Shown here: positions 37,301 through 46,859 of the stretch, in pieces | How positions within the stretch are numbered: the first letter of the stretch is position 1 | Layout of the letters: each line of letters opens with the position of its first letter | Assembly (NCBI RefSeq): GCF_900496995.4 | Contig: NC_044012.1 | Location: 24,962,759-25,026,758, forward strand | Reading direction: 5' to 3' | From: Aquila chrysaetos chrysaetos | Lineage: Eukaryota; Chordata; Aves; Accipitriformes; Accipitridae | Length of the DNA: 64,000 nt | Notes under the pieces: model-generated | Databases searched by the model: none | What the model was told of the DNA's origin: nothing | What the model saw: the letters and a program-made list of their open reading frames with translations, nothing else | Translations under genes and position numbers: made by a program

Positions 37301-40300
37301 TCGGACAGGGAAACTGAGGCATGGAGCAGCCAGACCCAGTAAATTAAATCCCCGGGGAGGCTGAATGCCCAGATGCTTTTCAACATTTCCCGTGCCTGGA
37401 GGTGCCGCATCCAGCAATGGCTTCACGCACATCTCAGGACAGCTGGGAGCCCCCCAAAAATCAGAGCCAAGGGGGGGGGTGCGTGCGGGAAATGGGGAAC
37501 CCTGCCCGGGGATTAACACCGCGCCAGGGGATCCACTGTGACCAGGCCCATCGCGCCAGATCCTGGCGTTAAGCAGCAGCAGCAGCAGCAGCTTGTGGCA
37601 ATTCTGAATTAAAACAAAAATTAAAAAAAACCAAAACCAAAACCAAAACCCAACAACCACCCCAAAAAGCTCAAATCTGACTCCAAACAACCCCACTAAG
37701 CAGGGGTTCTCCAGGGCAGGGAAATGGGAATTCGCCTGGATTTTTTTTTTTTTTTTACCCCAGTGAATTAATCCCCAGCTCTAGCTGCATGAAGCAGGCA
37801 GAGATTTGCTACGAGGGGGTCTCGCTGCGCCCAGGACCTCTGCAAAAATCCCTTCCCCAGCCTCCAGACATCCAACCAGCCTTTTTTGGGGAAGAAAAGG
37901 GAAAATTGAGGGTTAGGCTTGAGCTGATTTTGTCCCTGAGCCCGGTCCCACCTAATTCACATTTATTTGTGCAAGCCGTGGTACGTCACTGCAGCCGTGC
38001 CGGGACACTGGGGGGGGTCCCTTTCCCACCTCCCACCACAATTTTCCACCTTATCTGAATTTTTGTGATTTTTTTTTTTTTTTAATGCCAGAAAAGGTGA
38101 CTTCTGAATTTTCAGGATTTTTTTTCTGCTAGAAAAGGCAACTGCTGAATTTTTGTGATTTTTTTTTTTTTAATGCTAAAAAAAGTGACTTTCTGGGTGG
38201 GAGCATCGCTGCTGTCGCTGTTGCCGAAGGACAAACCCATCAATGCTGACTCAAGGGGTTGCAGAATAAATCCCCCGTTTGGCTGAGCCCAGCCTGGGCC
38301 CTCGCTATAATTATTTAGAAATACTAAATTTATAAATAAGGACCTTGAATATAAATAAGAACCCCCCCAGGTCCTTATTCAAGCAGGGAGGATGCTGCAA
38401 GGCAGAGATTTGGAACTGAGGTTTCGGCATGGTGGCAAAGCTGATGCCCCAACACCCTGTTTTGGGCTTAAACCCCCCCAAATCTGCTTTAAAGCTGCTG
38501 CTTTTGGGGGGGGGAAATAAAATCGACCCAAAAATGTGATGATGGGGCTGGTTGGAGGCAGAGGCACAGGCACATGGTGTATCGCTGGGAGCTTGAAATA
38601 TGATTTTAATCCCGGTCACGCTAAATATTCAGACTAATTAACTTCAGATTTACCAGTCACTCGTCCCAAAAAGCCAAATTCGTAATCTTTTGAAGAATAT
38701 CTGTATTATTTCCCTCAAATCCCTGGGATTTTTAACAGCCACATCCCTGGGCTACATATAATGGAGAGGAAAAGTAAATTGTCCCCTTCTCGGCATAGAC
38801 CTGGACCTATAAACCGAGCCTAAGCTAAACCCAAAAGAAATTTAAAGTTGAAACGAGGAGTTTCTATGATGATATAATTAAGCGGAATAAGAAACGGGTT
38901 CCCTCGGCAGAGCCTTTCCTGTGGGAAAAGCCAAAAAAATAATGATGTGGGGATTTATCCCCTCAAAGGCAAAGTGAGGGAGAGAGGGAGCCCCAAAATC
39001 TCTAACCGGGGGGGGGGGGGGGGGGGGGTGATGCTGAATTTGAGGTTGCAAAAAGGAGACGCGAGCTGAAGCCCTGGAGGAGGATGGAGACAGGCGCGGG
39101 GGGATTGGTGGCGTTGGGAGATGCTCGGTCGCCGCCGAGGGAAGTTTTGCTGGGATTTGGGGATGCTCACCCCAAAATGATGGGGCTGAGGGACAGAGGG
39201 AAGATGAAGAGCGAAAGCAAAATGAAAGAGAAGAGGGAGAGGAGTTTTCTTTTTCTCTTTTCCTCCTTTTACTTTCTCTTTCCTTTTCTGCCAGCCCTTT
39301 CTTTCACTTCCTTTCTTTTACTTTCTCTTTCTCCAGGCGCTCCTTTCTCTTTCTCTCCCTTCCCTTTTTCTTTCTCTTTTTCCTTCTGGTTTCTCTTTTT
39401 TGCTCTCTCCCGTTCTCACCTTTCTCTTTCTCTTTTGTCTTTACCATTCAGACTTGCTCGCTCCCCCCCTTCCCCTCTCCATTCCTTCTCCACTTTCACT
39501 TTTTTGTTCCTGCACTTTTTCCTCCTCTTTTTTCCTCCCTTTCCCCTTTTTCTTTTCTTTTTTGCTCCCTCTTGCTCTTTTCCACTTTTCCTCTCCCTTT
39601 CTTTTCTGCCTTCACTCTCACTCTTCCTCGCTCTCGCTGTTCCCTTTTTAGCACCCACTCCCTCTTTTGCACCCTCTGTCCTTTTCCAGCCTCTCGCCTT
39701 CTTTTCCGTCCCCTCTCCTTTGGCACTCACTCTCTCTTCTTTGCCACCCTCTCCTTTTCCATCCTCTCTCCCTTTTTTCCATGCCGTCCCTCTTTTGCAC
39801 CCTCCCTCCCTTTGCATCCTCTTTTTGTATCCCCTCTCCCTCTTCTCCACCTTCTCTCCCTCTTTTCATCCCCTCTCCCTCTTTGCCACCCTCTCTCCTT
39901 TTCCATCCCTTCTCCTTTTCCATCCCCTCTGTCTCTCTTTTCCACCCTCTGTCCCTCTTTTGCACCATCTCCTCCTTTTCCACCTTCTCTCCCTCTTTTC
40001 CATCCCCTCTCCTTCTTTTCTACCCCTTTTCCTTTTTTATCCCCTTTCCTTCTTTTCCACCCTCTGTCCCTCTTTCCCACTCTCTCTCCTTTTCCACCCT
40101 TTCCTCCTTTTCCATCCCCTCTCCCTCTTTTCCACCCTCTGCCCTTCTTTTGCACCCTCTCTCCTTTTGCATCTGTTCTCCTTTTCCATCCCTTCTTCTT
40201 TTCTATCCCTTCTCCTTTTCCATCCCCTCTCCTTCTTTTCCACCCTGTCCCTCTTTTCCAACCTCTGTCATTCTTTTGCATCCTCTCTCCTCCTTTTCCA

Positions 40301-41540
40301 TCCTCTCTCCTTTTTTATCCCTTCTTCTTTCCCAGCCCCTCTCCTCCTCTTCCACCCTCTCTCCCTCTTTACCACCCCCTCTCCTTCTTTTCTATCCCTT
40401 CTTTTCCACCCTGTCCCTCTTTTCCATCCTCTCCCCTTTTCCAACCTCTCTCCTTCTTTTCTGTCCCTTCTCCCTCTTTTCCACCCTCTGTCCTTCTTTT
40501 GCACCCTCTCTCCTTTTCCATCCCCTCTCCTTTTCTACCCATTCCCCTTTTCCAGCCCCTGTCCTTCTTTTCCAACCTGTGTCCCTCTTTTGCACCTTCT
40601 CTCCTTCTTTTTCATCCTCTCTCCTCCTTTGCCATCCCTTCTCCTCCTTTTCTACCCCTTCTCCTTTTCTGGCCCCTCTCCCTCTTTTCCATCCTCTGTC
40701 CTTTCCCAGCCCCTCTCCTCCTTTTCCACATTCTCTCCCTCTTTACCATCCCCTGTCCTTCTTTTCTATCTCTTCTTCTTTTCTAACCCTTCGCCTTTTC
40801 CACCCTCTCTCCCTCTTTTCCACCCTCTCCCCTTTTCCACCCTCTCTCCTTCTTTTCTATCCCTTCTCCCTCTTTTCCACGCTTTGTCCTTCTTTTGCAC
40901 CCTCTTTCCTTTTGCATCTGTTCTCCTTTTCCATCCCCTCTTGTTCTTTTCTATCCCTTCCTTTTTTCCAGCCCCTCTCCCTCTTTTTCACCCTCTGGCC
41001 TTTTCCAGCCCCTCTCCTTCTTTTCCACCTACTCTCCCTCTTTTTCCAGCCCCTCACCTCCTTTTCCAGGCCCTCTCCCCTTTTCCATCCCTTCTTCCTC
41101 TTCGACTTCTCCCCACTCACCCTCCCTTCCCTTTCCCTCCCCTTTCCTCCCGGACCCCCCCCCCCCAAAAAAAAAAACCCACCCCCCCCTCCCCCCCTCC
41201 CAGACCCCCCCAGACCCCCACCTTCCCTCCGCATCCCCACGCGCAGACACTTGCGGAGCCGGCAGTACTGGCACTGGTTGCGGTGGGGTTGATCCACGGG
41301 GCAATCCCGACCCCCCCGGCAGCTGTAGGAAAGATTGCGACGAACGGAGCGTTTGAAGAAGCTTTTGCAGCCCTCGCAGGTCACCTGCCCGTAGTGCTTC
41401 CCGCTCGCCTTGTCCCCACACACCAGGCAGTCCCCCCCCGCCTTCCCCGCCACCTCCGGGCCACCGGGAGGAGGAGGAGGAGGAGGAGGAGGAGGAGGAG
41501 GAAGGGGAGGCTCCGGCCACGGCCCCGCGGTCAGGGCCAT
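34335..41540 (-). CDS. NR2F5: COUP-TF-type nuclear receptor, NR2F5
   Basis: Three exons on the minus strand, 41540-41222, 35689-35162 and 34609-34335, join in frame (GAA G|CC GTG CAG; CCT G|AC GCA) to 373 codons. The A/B region (1-37) is short, starts MALTAGPW and contains a run of 12 or more prolines. The DNA-binding domain spans about 38-103, with the P-box CEGCKS at 55-60 and both zinc modules intact. The linker AVQRGRM follows. The ligand-binding domain holds [32 protein letters not shown] and [21 protein letters not shown], and ends with the COUP-TF signature [12 protein letters not shown] near the AF-2 helix. These match COUP-TFs, not NR2F6. [20 protein letters not shown] and [10 protein letters not shown] fit fish and frog NR2F5 better than NR2F1 or NR2F2, and HJV and SV2A as neighbours agree. 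COUP-TFs bind direct AGGTCA repeats and mostly repress transcription. The sequence is more divergent than NR2F1 or NR2F2. A fast-evolving NR2F1 or NR2F2 is the alternative. Confidence 0.88.
34665..35150 (+). repeat. Minisatellite filling NR2F5 intron 2
   Basis: Nearly all of the short intron between the two ligand-binding-domain exons is ccccattaagccccaccc-type units of about 14-20 bases. Confidence 0.85.
38060..38190 (+). repeat. About three copies of a roughly 55-base unit
   Basis: Each unit reads gaatttttgtgatttt, a poly-T run, aatgc, then agaaaaggtgact. The copies differ mainly in poly-T length. Confidence 0.75.
38590..38880. promoter_or_regulatory. NR2F5: Candidate conserved intronic element of NR2F5
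   Basis: Complex AT-rich sequence with GACTAATTAAC, CTGTATTATTTCC and TACATATAATGG words, set in otherwise G/C-homopolymer-rich intron. Homeodomain-type sites and lack of repetition make it the best intronic enhancer candidate. No alignment was available. Confidence 0.3.
39008..39028 (+). repeat. Poly-G run (21 G)
   Basis: Longest uninterrupted G run in the window, about 0.2 kb from the polypyrimidine tract in the same intron. Confidence 0.9.
39235..41130 (+). repeat. About 1.9 kb polypyrimidine tract in NR2F5 intron 1
   Basis: Almost every base is C or T on the plus strand, interrupted by occasional A and G in words like ttttgcacc and ttttccatcc. From about 39.7 kb it resolves into units of about 20 bases such as ctctctccttttccatcccc. 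On the transcribed strand it is purine-rich (GA). It begins about 90 bases inside the intron after the exon 1 donor. It creates very long Phe/Ser/Leu/Pro frames that are not genes. Confidence 0.95.
41467..41503 (+). repeat. (GGA)n coding for NR2F5 poly-proline
   Basis: A gga triplet run inside NR2F5 exon 1. It reads as CCT/CCC codons on the minus strand and gives the proline run of the A/B domain. Confidence 0.9.
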
Positions 41541-42700
41541 GCTTGGGGGGGGAGCCCCCACCCCCCCCGGGTGAAATGGGGTCTCTTTGGGGAGAGGGAT
41601 GGGGTTGGAGGGGAAGGGGAGGTGGGGGAAGTAAGGGATGGAGGGGGAGAGCTGGGTTTGGGGGTGGGAGGAGAGCCGGGATGGGAAGGGGGGGTGTCCG
41701 GGATGGAGAGGGGTGTCCGGAGTGGAAGGGTGGGAAAGGGGGTCCCGGGTGGAGATTTGGAGGGGGTCAGGGGATGGAGAAGGGAGTCTGGGATGGAGGG
41801 GTGGGAAAGGAGCCCCGGGATGGCGGGGTGGAGAAAGGAGCCCCGGAGCAGGGAGCGTCCGGGCTGGGGGAACGGAGCTCCGGGCTGGGGGAAAAGCCCC
41901 TCCCCGAAGGGACCCCCCGGCCTGGGAGGGACGCCCGGGCTCCGGGAGAGGGACGGGGAAGGACTGGCGGCGGCGGCGGAGGAGGAGAAGGAGGAAGAGA
42001 AAAGTTAATTCTCCTCCCCGCGGGGGCTGCCCGGCGCCGCGGGAGGGTCCGGGGGGGCCGGGCTGGCGGCGGCGGGGGGGGGGCGGCTCCCGGGGGCGGG
42101 GGATGGGGGGGACCGGCAGCCCCGGGGCTGCTGGCGCTGTCCCTGTCCCAGCCCCGGCCGGCCCCCGCGGGGAACCGGCCCGACACCCCCGTCGCCACGG
42201 GGGAGGAACCGGGCGCGGGGGAGGGGGCGGGGGGGGTGCACGGAGCCCTGGGCACCCCCCGTGCGTGGGGGGGTGGTGGTGCAGGGACGTCCGTGCAGCG
42301 GGGGGGGGGGGGAGGGTTGCAGGGACCTGGGTGTGCAACGGGGGGGGGGTGTGTGTGCAATGGGGGGTGTGCAGGGATCTGAGTGTGCAATGGGGGGGTG
42401 TGCACGTGGGTCCGTGTGTGCAATGGGGGCGTGTGTGCAGTGAGCCGAGTGTGCAATGTGAGTGTGTGCGTGCAGGGACCCGAGTGTGCAACGGGGGTGT
42501 GTGTGCGTGTGTGTTTCGTGGGTCACGTGGCGGCGGCGCCGCCAACACCACACCGCACCGCCCCGCCCCGCCCGTAGAAGTCCCGCTGTGCCATATTAGG
42601 GCATGTAGGGCGGGGCGTGTCTCCGTCACCCCCTCTCCCCGCCTCGGAGGGGTGGAGGGCTTGCAGCCAATCAGGGAGAGGCGGGGCGGGGTAAAGCGGT
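41541..42700 (-). promoter_or_regulatory. NR2F5: CpG-rich promoter and 5' UTR region of NR2F5
   Basis: Very CpG-dense sequence directly upstream of the NR2F5 ATG. Going from the distal end it holds a CCAAT motif (agccaatca, 42666-42674), a CArG box (42591-42600), GC boxes (42559-42573) and a CACGTG E-box (42524-42529), then a long G/C-rich leader. The transcription start is not determined. The elements could also serve a divergent transcript. Confidence 0.55.
42591..42600. promoter_or_regulatory. Consensus CArG box (SRF site)
   Basis: ccatattagg matches CC(A/T)6GG exactly and stands out as the only AT-rich word in a GC-rich promoter, next to GC boxes and a CCAAT motif. Confidence 0.55.
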
Positions 42701-42782
42701 GGGGCGTGGCGTATGCTAAAGAAGGGGCGTGGCTGGTCCGTGGGTTTAGGGCCAGGCGGGTCCCCCCGGGAGAGGGGATAAG

Positions 42783-43080
42783 GACGGGGATGGGGGGGCC
42801 AGGGCCGTGTCCCCAGGGAGGAGACAGGGATGGGGACGGGGATGGAGACAGGGACATAGAGCCCAGGGCTGTGTCCCCAGGGACAGGGATGGGGACAGGG
42901 ATAGGGACAGGGACAGGGGGTCCAGGGCCATGTCCCCAGGGACAGGGATGAAGATGGGGACAGGGACAGGGTGTCCAGGACCGTGTCCCCAGGGTCAAGG
43001 ATGGGGCCGGGGGGGTCCAGGGCTGTGTCACTGGGGAGATCAGTGAGGACAGGGGACAGGGAAGGGGACAAGATGGGGAC
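42783..43080 (+). repeat. Minisatellite (gggacagggatggggaca)
   Basis: GGGACA/GGGATG hexamer-based array with an interspersed ccagggctgtgtccccag unit repeated about five times. Confidence 0.85.
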
Positions 43081-43234
43081 AGCCAATGGCACCCAGGTGG
43101 CCATAACCAGGGTGGCTGCTGAGCACGTGCTTCCCAAAAAGCCAAGTGGTGACCGGCGCCATGCCAGTGCCACTGCGGCGGCTGCCAGGCCATGGCGGCT
43201 TGAAGGAGCTGAGAGAGAAAAAAGATCAATTAAT

Positions 43235-43350
43235 TTCCACCCCAAGATTTATTCATTTTCTCTTAATCTGCAGCCCAACATGTGGGATGCCATAAATAAC
43301 CTGGCTCCTGGAATTGCTCATAAACCCCCCAATTTCATTAGTCACTCCTG
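43235..43350. promoter_or_regulatory. Candidate conserved non-coding element upstream of NR2F5
   Basis: AT-rich unique island (TTAATTTCC, ATTCATTTTCTCTTAATC, CCATAAATAACC, TTTCATTAGTCACTCC words) between G-rich repeats, about 1.7 kb upstream of the NR2F5 start. Called on composition only. Confidence 0.3.
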
Positions 43351-44620
43351 GGGGGAGGCAAGGGGACACACACACCTGCCTCGTAAATCCCCCGGGACCC
43401 TTTTTGGGGGGAAATTCATCAACTTTTACCACTCAAGAGCAAAAATCCTTGAGCTGAATTTGGCATGGCTGGGGGGGGGGGCATTTATGGGGTTGGGGAT
43501 TTATGAGGCTGGGGGGCATTTATGGGGCCATTCCTCCCATGGGTGCCACTCCAGCATCCCCTGACTTGGGGGGGGGATGCAGCCCAAATCTGGGGGGGGG
43601 GGGGGGCATCAGCAGGAAACGCACAAGCCATGCTGAGACCCCCCCCAAACTCAGGACAGGTGATGGATGGGGTCAGCGAGGTGGGTGCTGGGGTGGGCAA
43701 TGGGGGTCACAGCAGAGTGGGGCCATGCCAGGGGGTGGCTTGGTGGGGGCTGGGGGGTCGTGGCCCCCCCCAGGAGCTGGCACTGGCCACCGCCTTGGGG
43801 ACAGGCCAGGCGGCAAGGACAGGGGTGGCAGTCATGGGTCCGATCACATCCCCCTTGGTGTGACATCCCCACTGGTGGGACATCCCCACCGGTGTCACCT
43901 CCCCACCAGTGGGACACAGATGTGACCACCTCACCGGTGGGTGGGGGCACTTTCCTCCGTCCCATGGGGACATGGGTCTGGCCACCACATGGCTTAAAGC
44001 TGTGGGGCCGGAGAGGCTGGTGGCATCCCGCACCCCAGCCGAGCCACCAGCACCCATGGGTGCCCACAGGGGCTGCCCCAAACACCCGGTGGCTCTGGGG
44101 GACCCTGGGTGTTCCCTGGGGTGGGGGCTCCTCCACAGTGGAGGGGTACAGGGACACAGAGGACTGCAGATGGGTGACAGCACCCATGGGGGACCCCAGC
44201 TCCCAGGTGGCCCCACGCGGGGTGACAAGGCACACCATCCCCCCAGGCGCTGCAGGAGGTGTAAGGCAGCGTTCCACGGGGTGACACGGGTGAGACACGG
44301 GGTGTCCCGCAGCACTGTGACACAGGGCTCGGGGACCCCCGCCCCGAGGCGGGGGCTTTGTCCCTTCACCCATCTCCCAGCTGGGCACAGCACCCTGTGG
44401 GGCCTCTCCGGTTCACCCAGCACCCCACACGCTGCACCCAGCACCCCACAACCCAGACCTTGCAACCTGCACCCCGGGCTCTGCACCCCACACCTCACCC
44501 ACCACCTCTTGCACCCCACACCCTGCACCCCAGACTTTGCACCCAGCACCCCACACCCTAGACCTTGCACCCTGCTCCCCGCACGCGCCCCGGAGCGCCG
44601 GCAGGCGGGAATGGGCCGCA
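43351..44620. other. Spacer between NR2F5 and BOLA1 promoters
   Basis: No exon is recognised on either strand. It contains ggggcatttatgggg repeats at about 43.48-43.62 kb, G-runs, and a gcaccccacac-type array at 44.40-44.58 kb. Confidence 0.5.
44405..44580 (+). repeat. gcacccagcaccccac-type array
   Basis: Imperfect short units of gcaccccacacc and ccttgcaccc, the same vocabulary as the array in SV2A intron 11 some 5 kb away. Confidence 0.8.
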
Positions 44621-44623
44621 AGG

Positions 44624-44697
44624 CCTTCTGGGAGCTGTAGTTCTGCCGGGGTCACGTGACGGGGCGGGGCTGGGCAGGACTCCATCTCCCAGCGTGC
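44624..44697 (+). promoter_or_regulatory. BOLA1: BOLA1 core promoter with two ZNF143-type sites
   Basis: Two opposed matches to the ZNF143/Staf promoter motif (ACTACA..TCCCAG.ATGC) flank the promoter: ccttctgggagctgtagttc at 44624-44643 (antisense) and actccatctcccagcgtgc at 44679-44697 (sense). Between them lie the palindrome gtcacgtgac (44651-44660, USF/bHLH type) and a GC box. This is a typical TATA-less housekeeping promoter. Exon 1 follows at once. Confidence 0.75.
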
Positions 44698-44730
44698 TCA
44701 GCGGCGGAGCGGAGCCGGAGCGGCGCTCGG
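44698..44730 (+). other. BOLA1: BOLA1 non-coding exon 1 (approximate 5' end)
   Basis: A GC-rich leader ends at the donor GCTCGG|GTGAGGG. The matching acceptor is ccttgcag at 46131-46138, 13 bases before the ATG. The 5' end is inferred from the promoter motifs. Confidence 0.5.
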
Positions 44731-44740
44731 GTGAGGGACG

Positions 44741-44790
44741 GGTTGGGTTGGGTTGGGTTGGGTTGGGTTGGGTTGGGTTGGGTTGGGTTG
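44741..44790 (+). repeat. (GGTTG)10 microsatellite
   Basis: Ten perfect five-base units, starting ten bases after the exon 1 splice donor. Confidence 0.95.
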
Positions 44791-44845
44791 GGGGGGGGAC
44801 GGGGGGTGCTCCCCTGCATTGCATGGGGGGGGGCGGGGGTGCAGC

Positions 44846-44877
44846 CCTGCACTGCACTGCACTGCACTGCACTGCAC
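44846..44877 (+). repeat. (CACTG)n microsatellite
   Basis: Six near-perfect cactg units. Confidence 0.9.
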
Positions 44878-45074
44878 ACACCGGGGGGGGGCAGGGGGGC
44901 CCTTCTCTCCCTGCTCCCCCTCTCTGGTGGGGGGCTGAGGGTCGACGAGGCTCTCCCCGCCCCCCCAAAAGCCAGAACTCATCTCCGGGCCTTGCACTGC
45001 CCTATGACCCCCCCACCCCCCCTTCTTGCACAGCCCCCCCAAGCTCACCGACCCTTATCCCCCCATCCTGCTAC

Positions 45075-46070
45075 CACCCCCCCCTAGTTTCAGGGTCTGA
45101 TCCTGCAGAGCCCCCCCAAACTCACCCCCCCCCAATGCAACACCCCCCCCATTTATAGGATCTGGTCCTGCAGAGCTCCCCCAAACTTCTCCCGCCATAC
45201 AACCCCATGCCCCCCCCCCCTTCCTGCCACCCCCACTTACAGGGGTCTGATCCTACAGGCCCCCTCCCAAACTCACCCTATGTTAACCCCCCACCATGCA
45301 ACCCCACGTCCTCCTCCTCCTGCCACCCCCATTTACAAGGTCTGATCCTGCAGTCCACCCCACCTCACCTTCCCCATACAACCCCTCCGCCACCCCCATA
45401 AATGGTGTCAGGTCTACAGACCCCCCCCAGATCATCACCCTTAACCACCACCCCCCCATAGACTCCCCCATCCCCCCTTCCTCTCACCCTCATTTACAAC
45501 GTATGATCCTGCAAAGCCCCCCAACCCCCCCCCCCCCTTACAGCCTCAGCTCCCGCAGACCCCCCCCCCACCCCCCCTGCTCCTGCCACCCCCATAAATG
45601 GGGTCTGGTCCTGCAAAGCCCCCCCAAACTCACACCCTCCCCATACAACCCCAACCCCTCCCTCCTGCCACCCCTATAAATGGGGTCTGGTCCTGCAAAG
45701 CCCCCCCCCCCCCCCGATTCCCTTCCCTCTTCTAAACCCCCCCATACAACCCCAGATCCCCCTTCCTGCCACCCCCATAAATGGGGTCTGGTCCTACAGA
45801 GTCCCCCCCAGAATCATCACCCTTAACCACCCCCCCATGGAACCCCCCTATCCCCCTGCTTCCTCTCACCCCCATTTACAAGGTCTGGTCCTGCAGAGCC
45901 CCCCCAGACTCACCTCCCCCATACAAGCCCCCCCGTAAATGGGGTCGGATCCCACAGACCCTCCCCAAAATCATCACCCTTAACCACCACCCCCCATGGA
46001 CACCCCCCCATCCCCCCATTCCTCTCACCCCCATTTACAACATCCAATCCTGCAGACCCCACCAACCCCC
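45075..46070 (+). repeat. Minisatellite with roughly 100-base units in BOLA1 intron 1
   Basis: Each unit carries ccacccccatttacaggg, tctgatcctgcagagccccc, ccaaactcaccc and catacaacccc in that order. About nine imperfect units are visible. C-runs make unit lengths variable. Confidence 0.85.
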
Positions 46071-46151
46071 CCACCACTCCTTACAGCTCCCCCAGCACCC
46101 CCGCAAACGCCCCCTTTCTCTCTCTCTCTCCCTTGCAGCCCACCCCTCCGG

Positions 46152-46568
46152 ATGCGGGGTCCCCTCCTGGCGGCTGCTGGCCGGGGGCTGCGGGCCATGG
46201 GGGACGGCCCTCTGGCCCACGCCATCCGTACCAAGCTGGATGCAGCCCTGCAGCCCACCCACCTCCAAGTCCTGGATGAAAGTTCCCGCCACGGTGGCCC
46301 CCCCGGTGCTGAAACCCATTTTGCGGTGGTGGTGGTGAGCGGGCGTTTCGCCGGGTTGCCCCCGCTGCAGCGGCATCGCCTGATCCATGCTGCCCTTCGC
46401 GCCGAACTGGCCGGACCCCTGCACGCTCTCGCCATCGTCGCCAAGACCCCCCAACAATGGGAAAGTGACCCCCATGTCCCCCCCCGGCCCCCGTGTTTGG
46501 GGGGCTCCAAGCACGAGCGCCACGGCGATGCGGCTGCTGGGGACAGGCAGTCACCCAGGAATCAGTGA
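46152..46568 (+). CDS. BOLA1: BolA-like protein 1, mitochondrial
   Basis: A single coding exon of 138 codons (human BOLA1 has 137). The ATG lies 13 bases after the acceptor at 46138. Residues 1-18 are basic and hydrophobic with few acids (RGPLLAAAGRGLRAM), suiting a mitochondrial presequence. The BolA fold follows: AIRTKLDAAL helix, ETHFAVVVVSGRF strand, PLQRHRLIHAAL helix with the RHR signature at 74-76, and HALAIVAKTPQQW. Histidines at 47, 57 and 91 match those proposed in the family for iron-sulphur ligation with glutaredoxin 5. In mammals the protein acts in mitochondria in iron-sulphur assembly and thiol redox balance. PPCLGGSK near the end matches human PPCLGGNK, after which the bird protein has its own polar tail. 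It lies tail-to-tail with SV2A, as in human 1q21. Confidence 0.95.
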   Translation: MRGPLLAAAGRGLRAMGDGPLAHAIRTKLDAALQPTHLQVLDESSRHGGPPGAETHFAVVVVSGRFAGLPPLQRHRLIHAALRAELAGPLHALAIVAKTPQQWESDPHVPPRPPCLGGSKHERHGDAAAGDRQSPRNQ

Positions 46569-46853
46569 CAGCAGCGCCAGGTGTCGTGTGTGTGTGTCCC
46601 CTCCTTCAGTGACGCCACAGTGGGGACAGAGCCCAAATTTGGAGGGGGGGGGGCAAAAATATTGGGGTGACCCCCCCACCCCGCATCACCCCAGCCACCC
46701 AATGGGTCCCACCCTGACCACATCATCCACGCAGCCTCTCTCCCACCACCCGCTCCCACCTTGGGGGAGGATTTCGGGGGTGTGTGTCATGTCCATCCCC
46801 CCCCCAAATTACTTTAATTTTTAAGTAGATTGGCAATCTCCTGCACGCGAAAA

Positions 46854-46859
46854 AATAAA
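46854..46859 (+). terminator. BOLA1: BOLA1 polyadenylation signal (AATAAA)
   Basis: AATAAA about 290 bases after the BOLA1 stop, in an A-rich stretch and before TGCTCC. It is the first canonical signal on the strand. Confidence 0.7.

Larger units (their letters stand above)
35690..39230 (-). other. NR2F5: NR2F5 intron 1, distal half
   Basis: No exon is visible. It holds a caccacgacc-type short repeat near 36.56-36.78 kb, a (CCAAAA)n patch near 37.63 kb, about three copies of a roughly 55-base T-rich unit at 38.06-38.18 kb, an AT-rich candidate regulatory island at 38.59-38.88 kb and a 21-G run. Confidence 0.6.
44731..46138 (+). other. BOLA1: BOLA1 intron 1, almost wholly repeats
   Basis: Begins with ten copies of GGTTG (44741-44790), then a (CACTG)n run (44846-44877), then an array of about 1 kb with roughly 100-base units. 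No additional exon is seen. Confidence 0.6.

Noticed and set aside
39084-42008. Very long plus-strand open frame (974 codons) rich in Phe, Ser, Leu and Pro
   Set aside because: It is the translation of the polypyrimidine tract in NR2F5 intron 1. The C/T-only codons lack stops, and there is no domain or splice support.
40857-43229. 790-codon minus-strand frame containing the NR2F5 DNA-binding domain
   Set aside because: Only 41540-41222 is coding. The extension on both sides is GC-rich leader and intron that happens to lack stops. The start MALTAGPW and the donor after MRRE fit the family.
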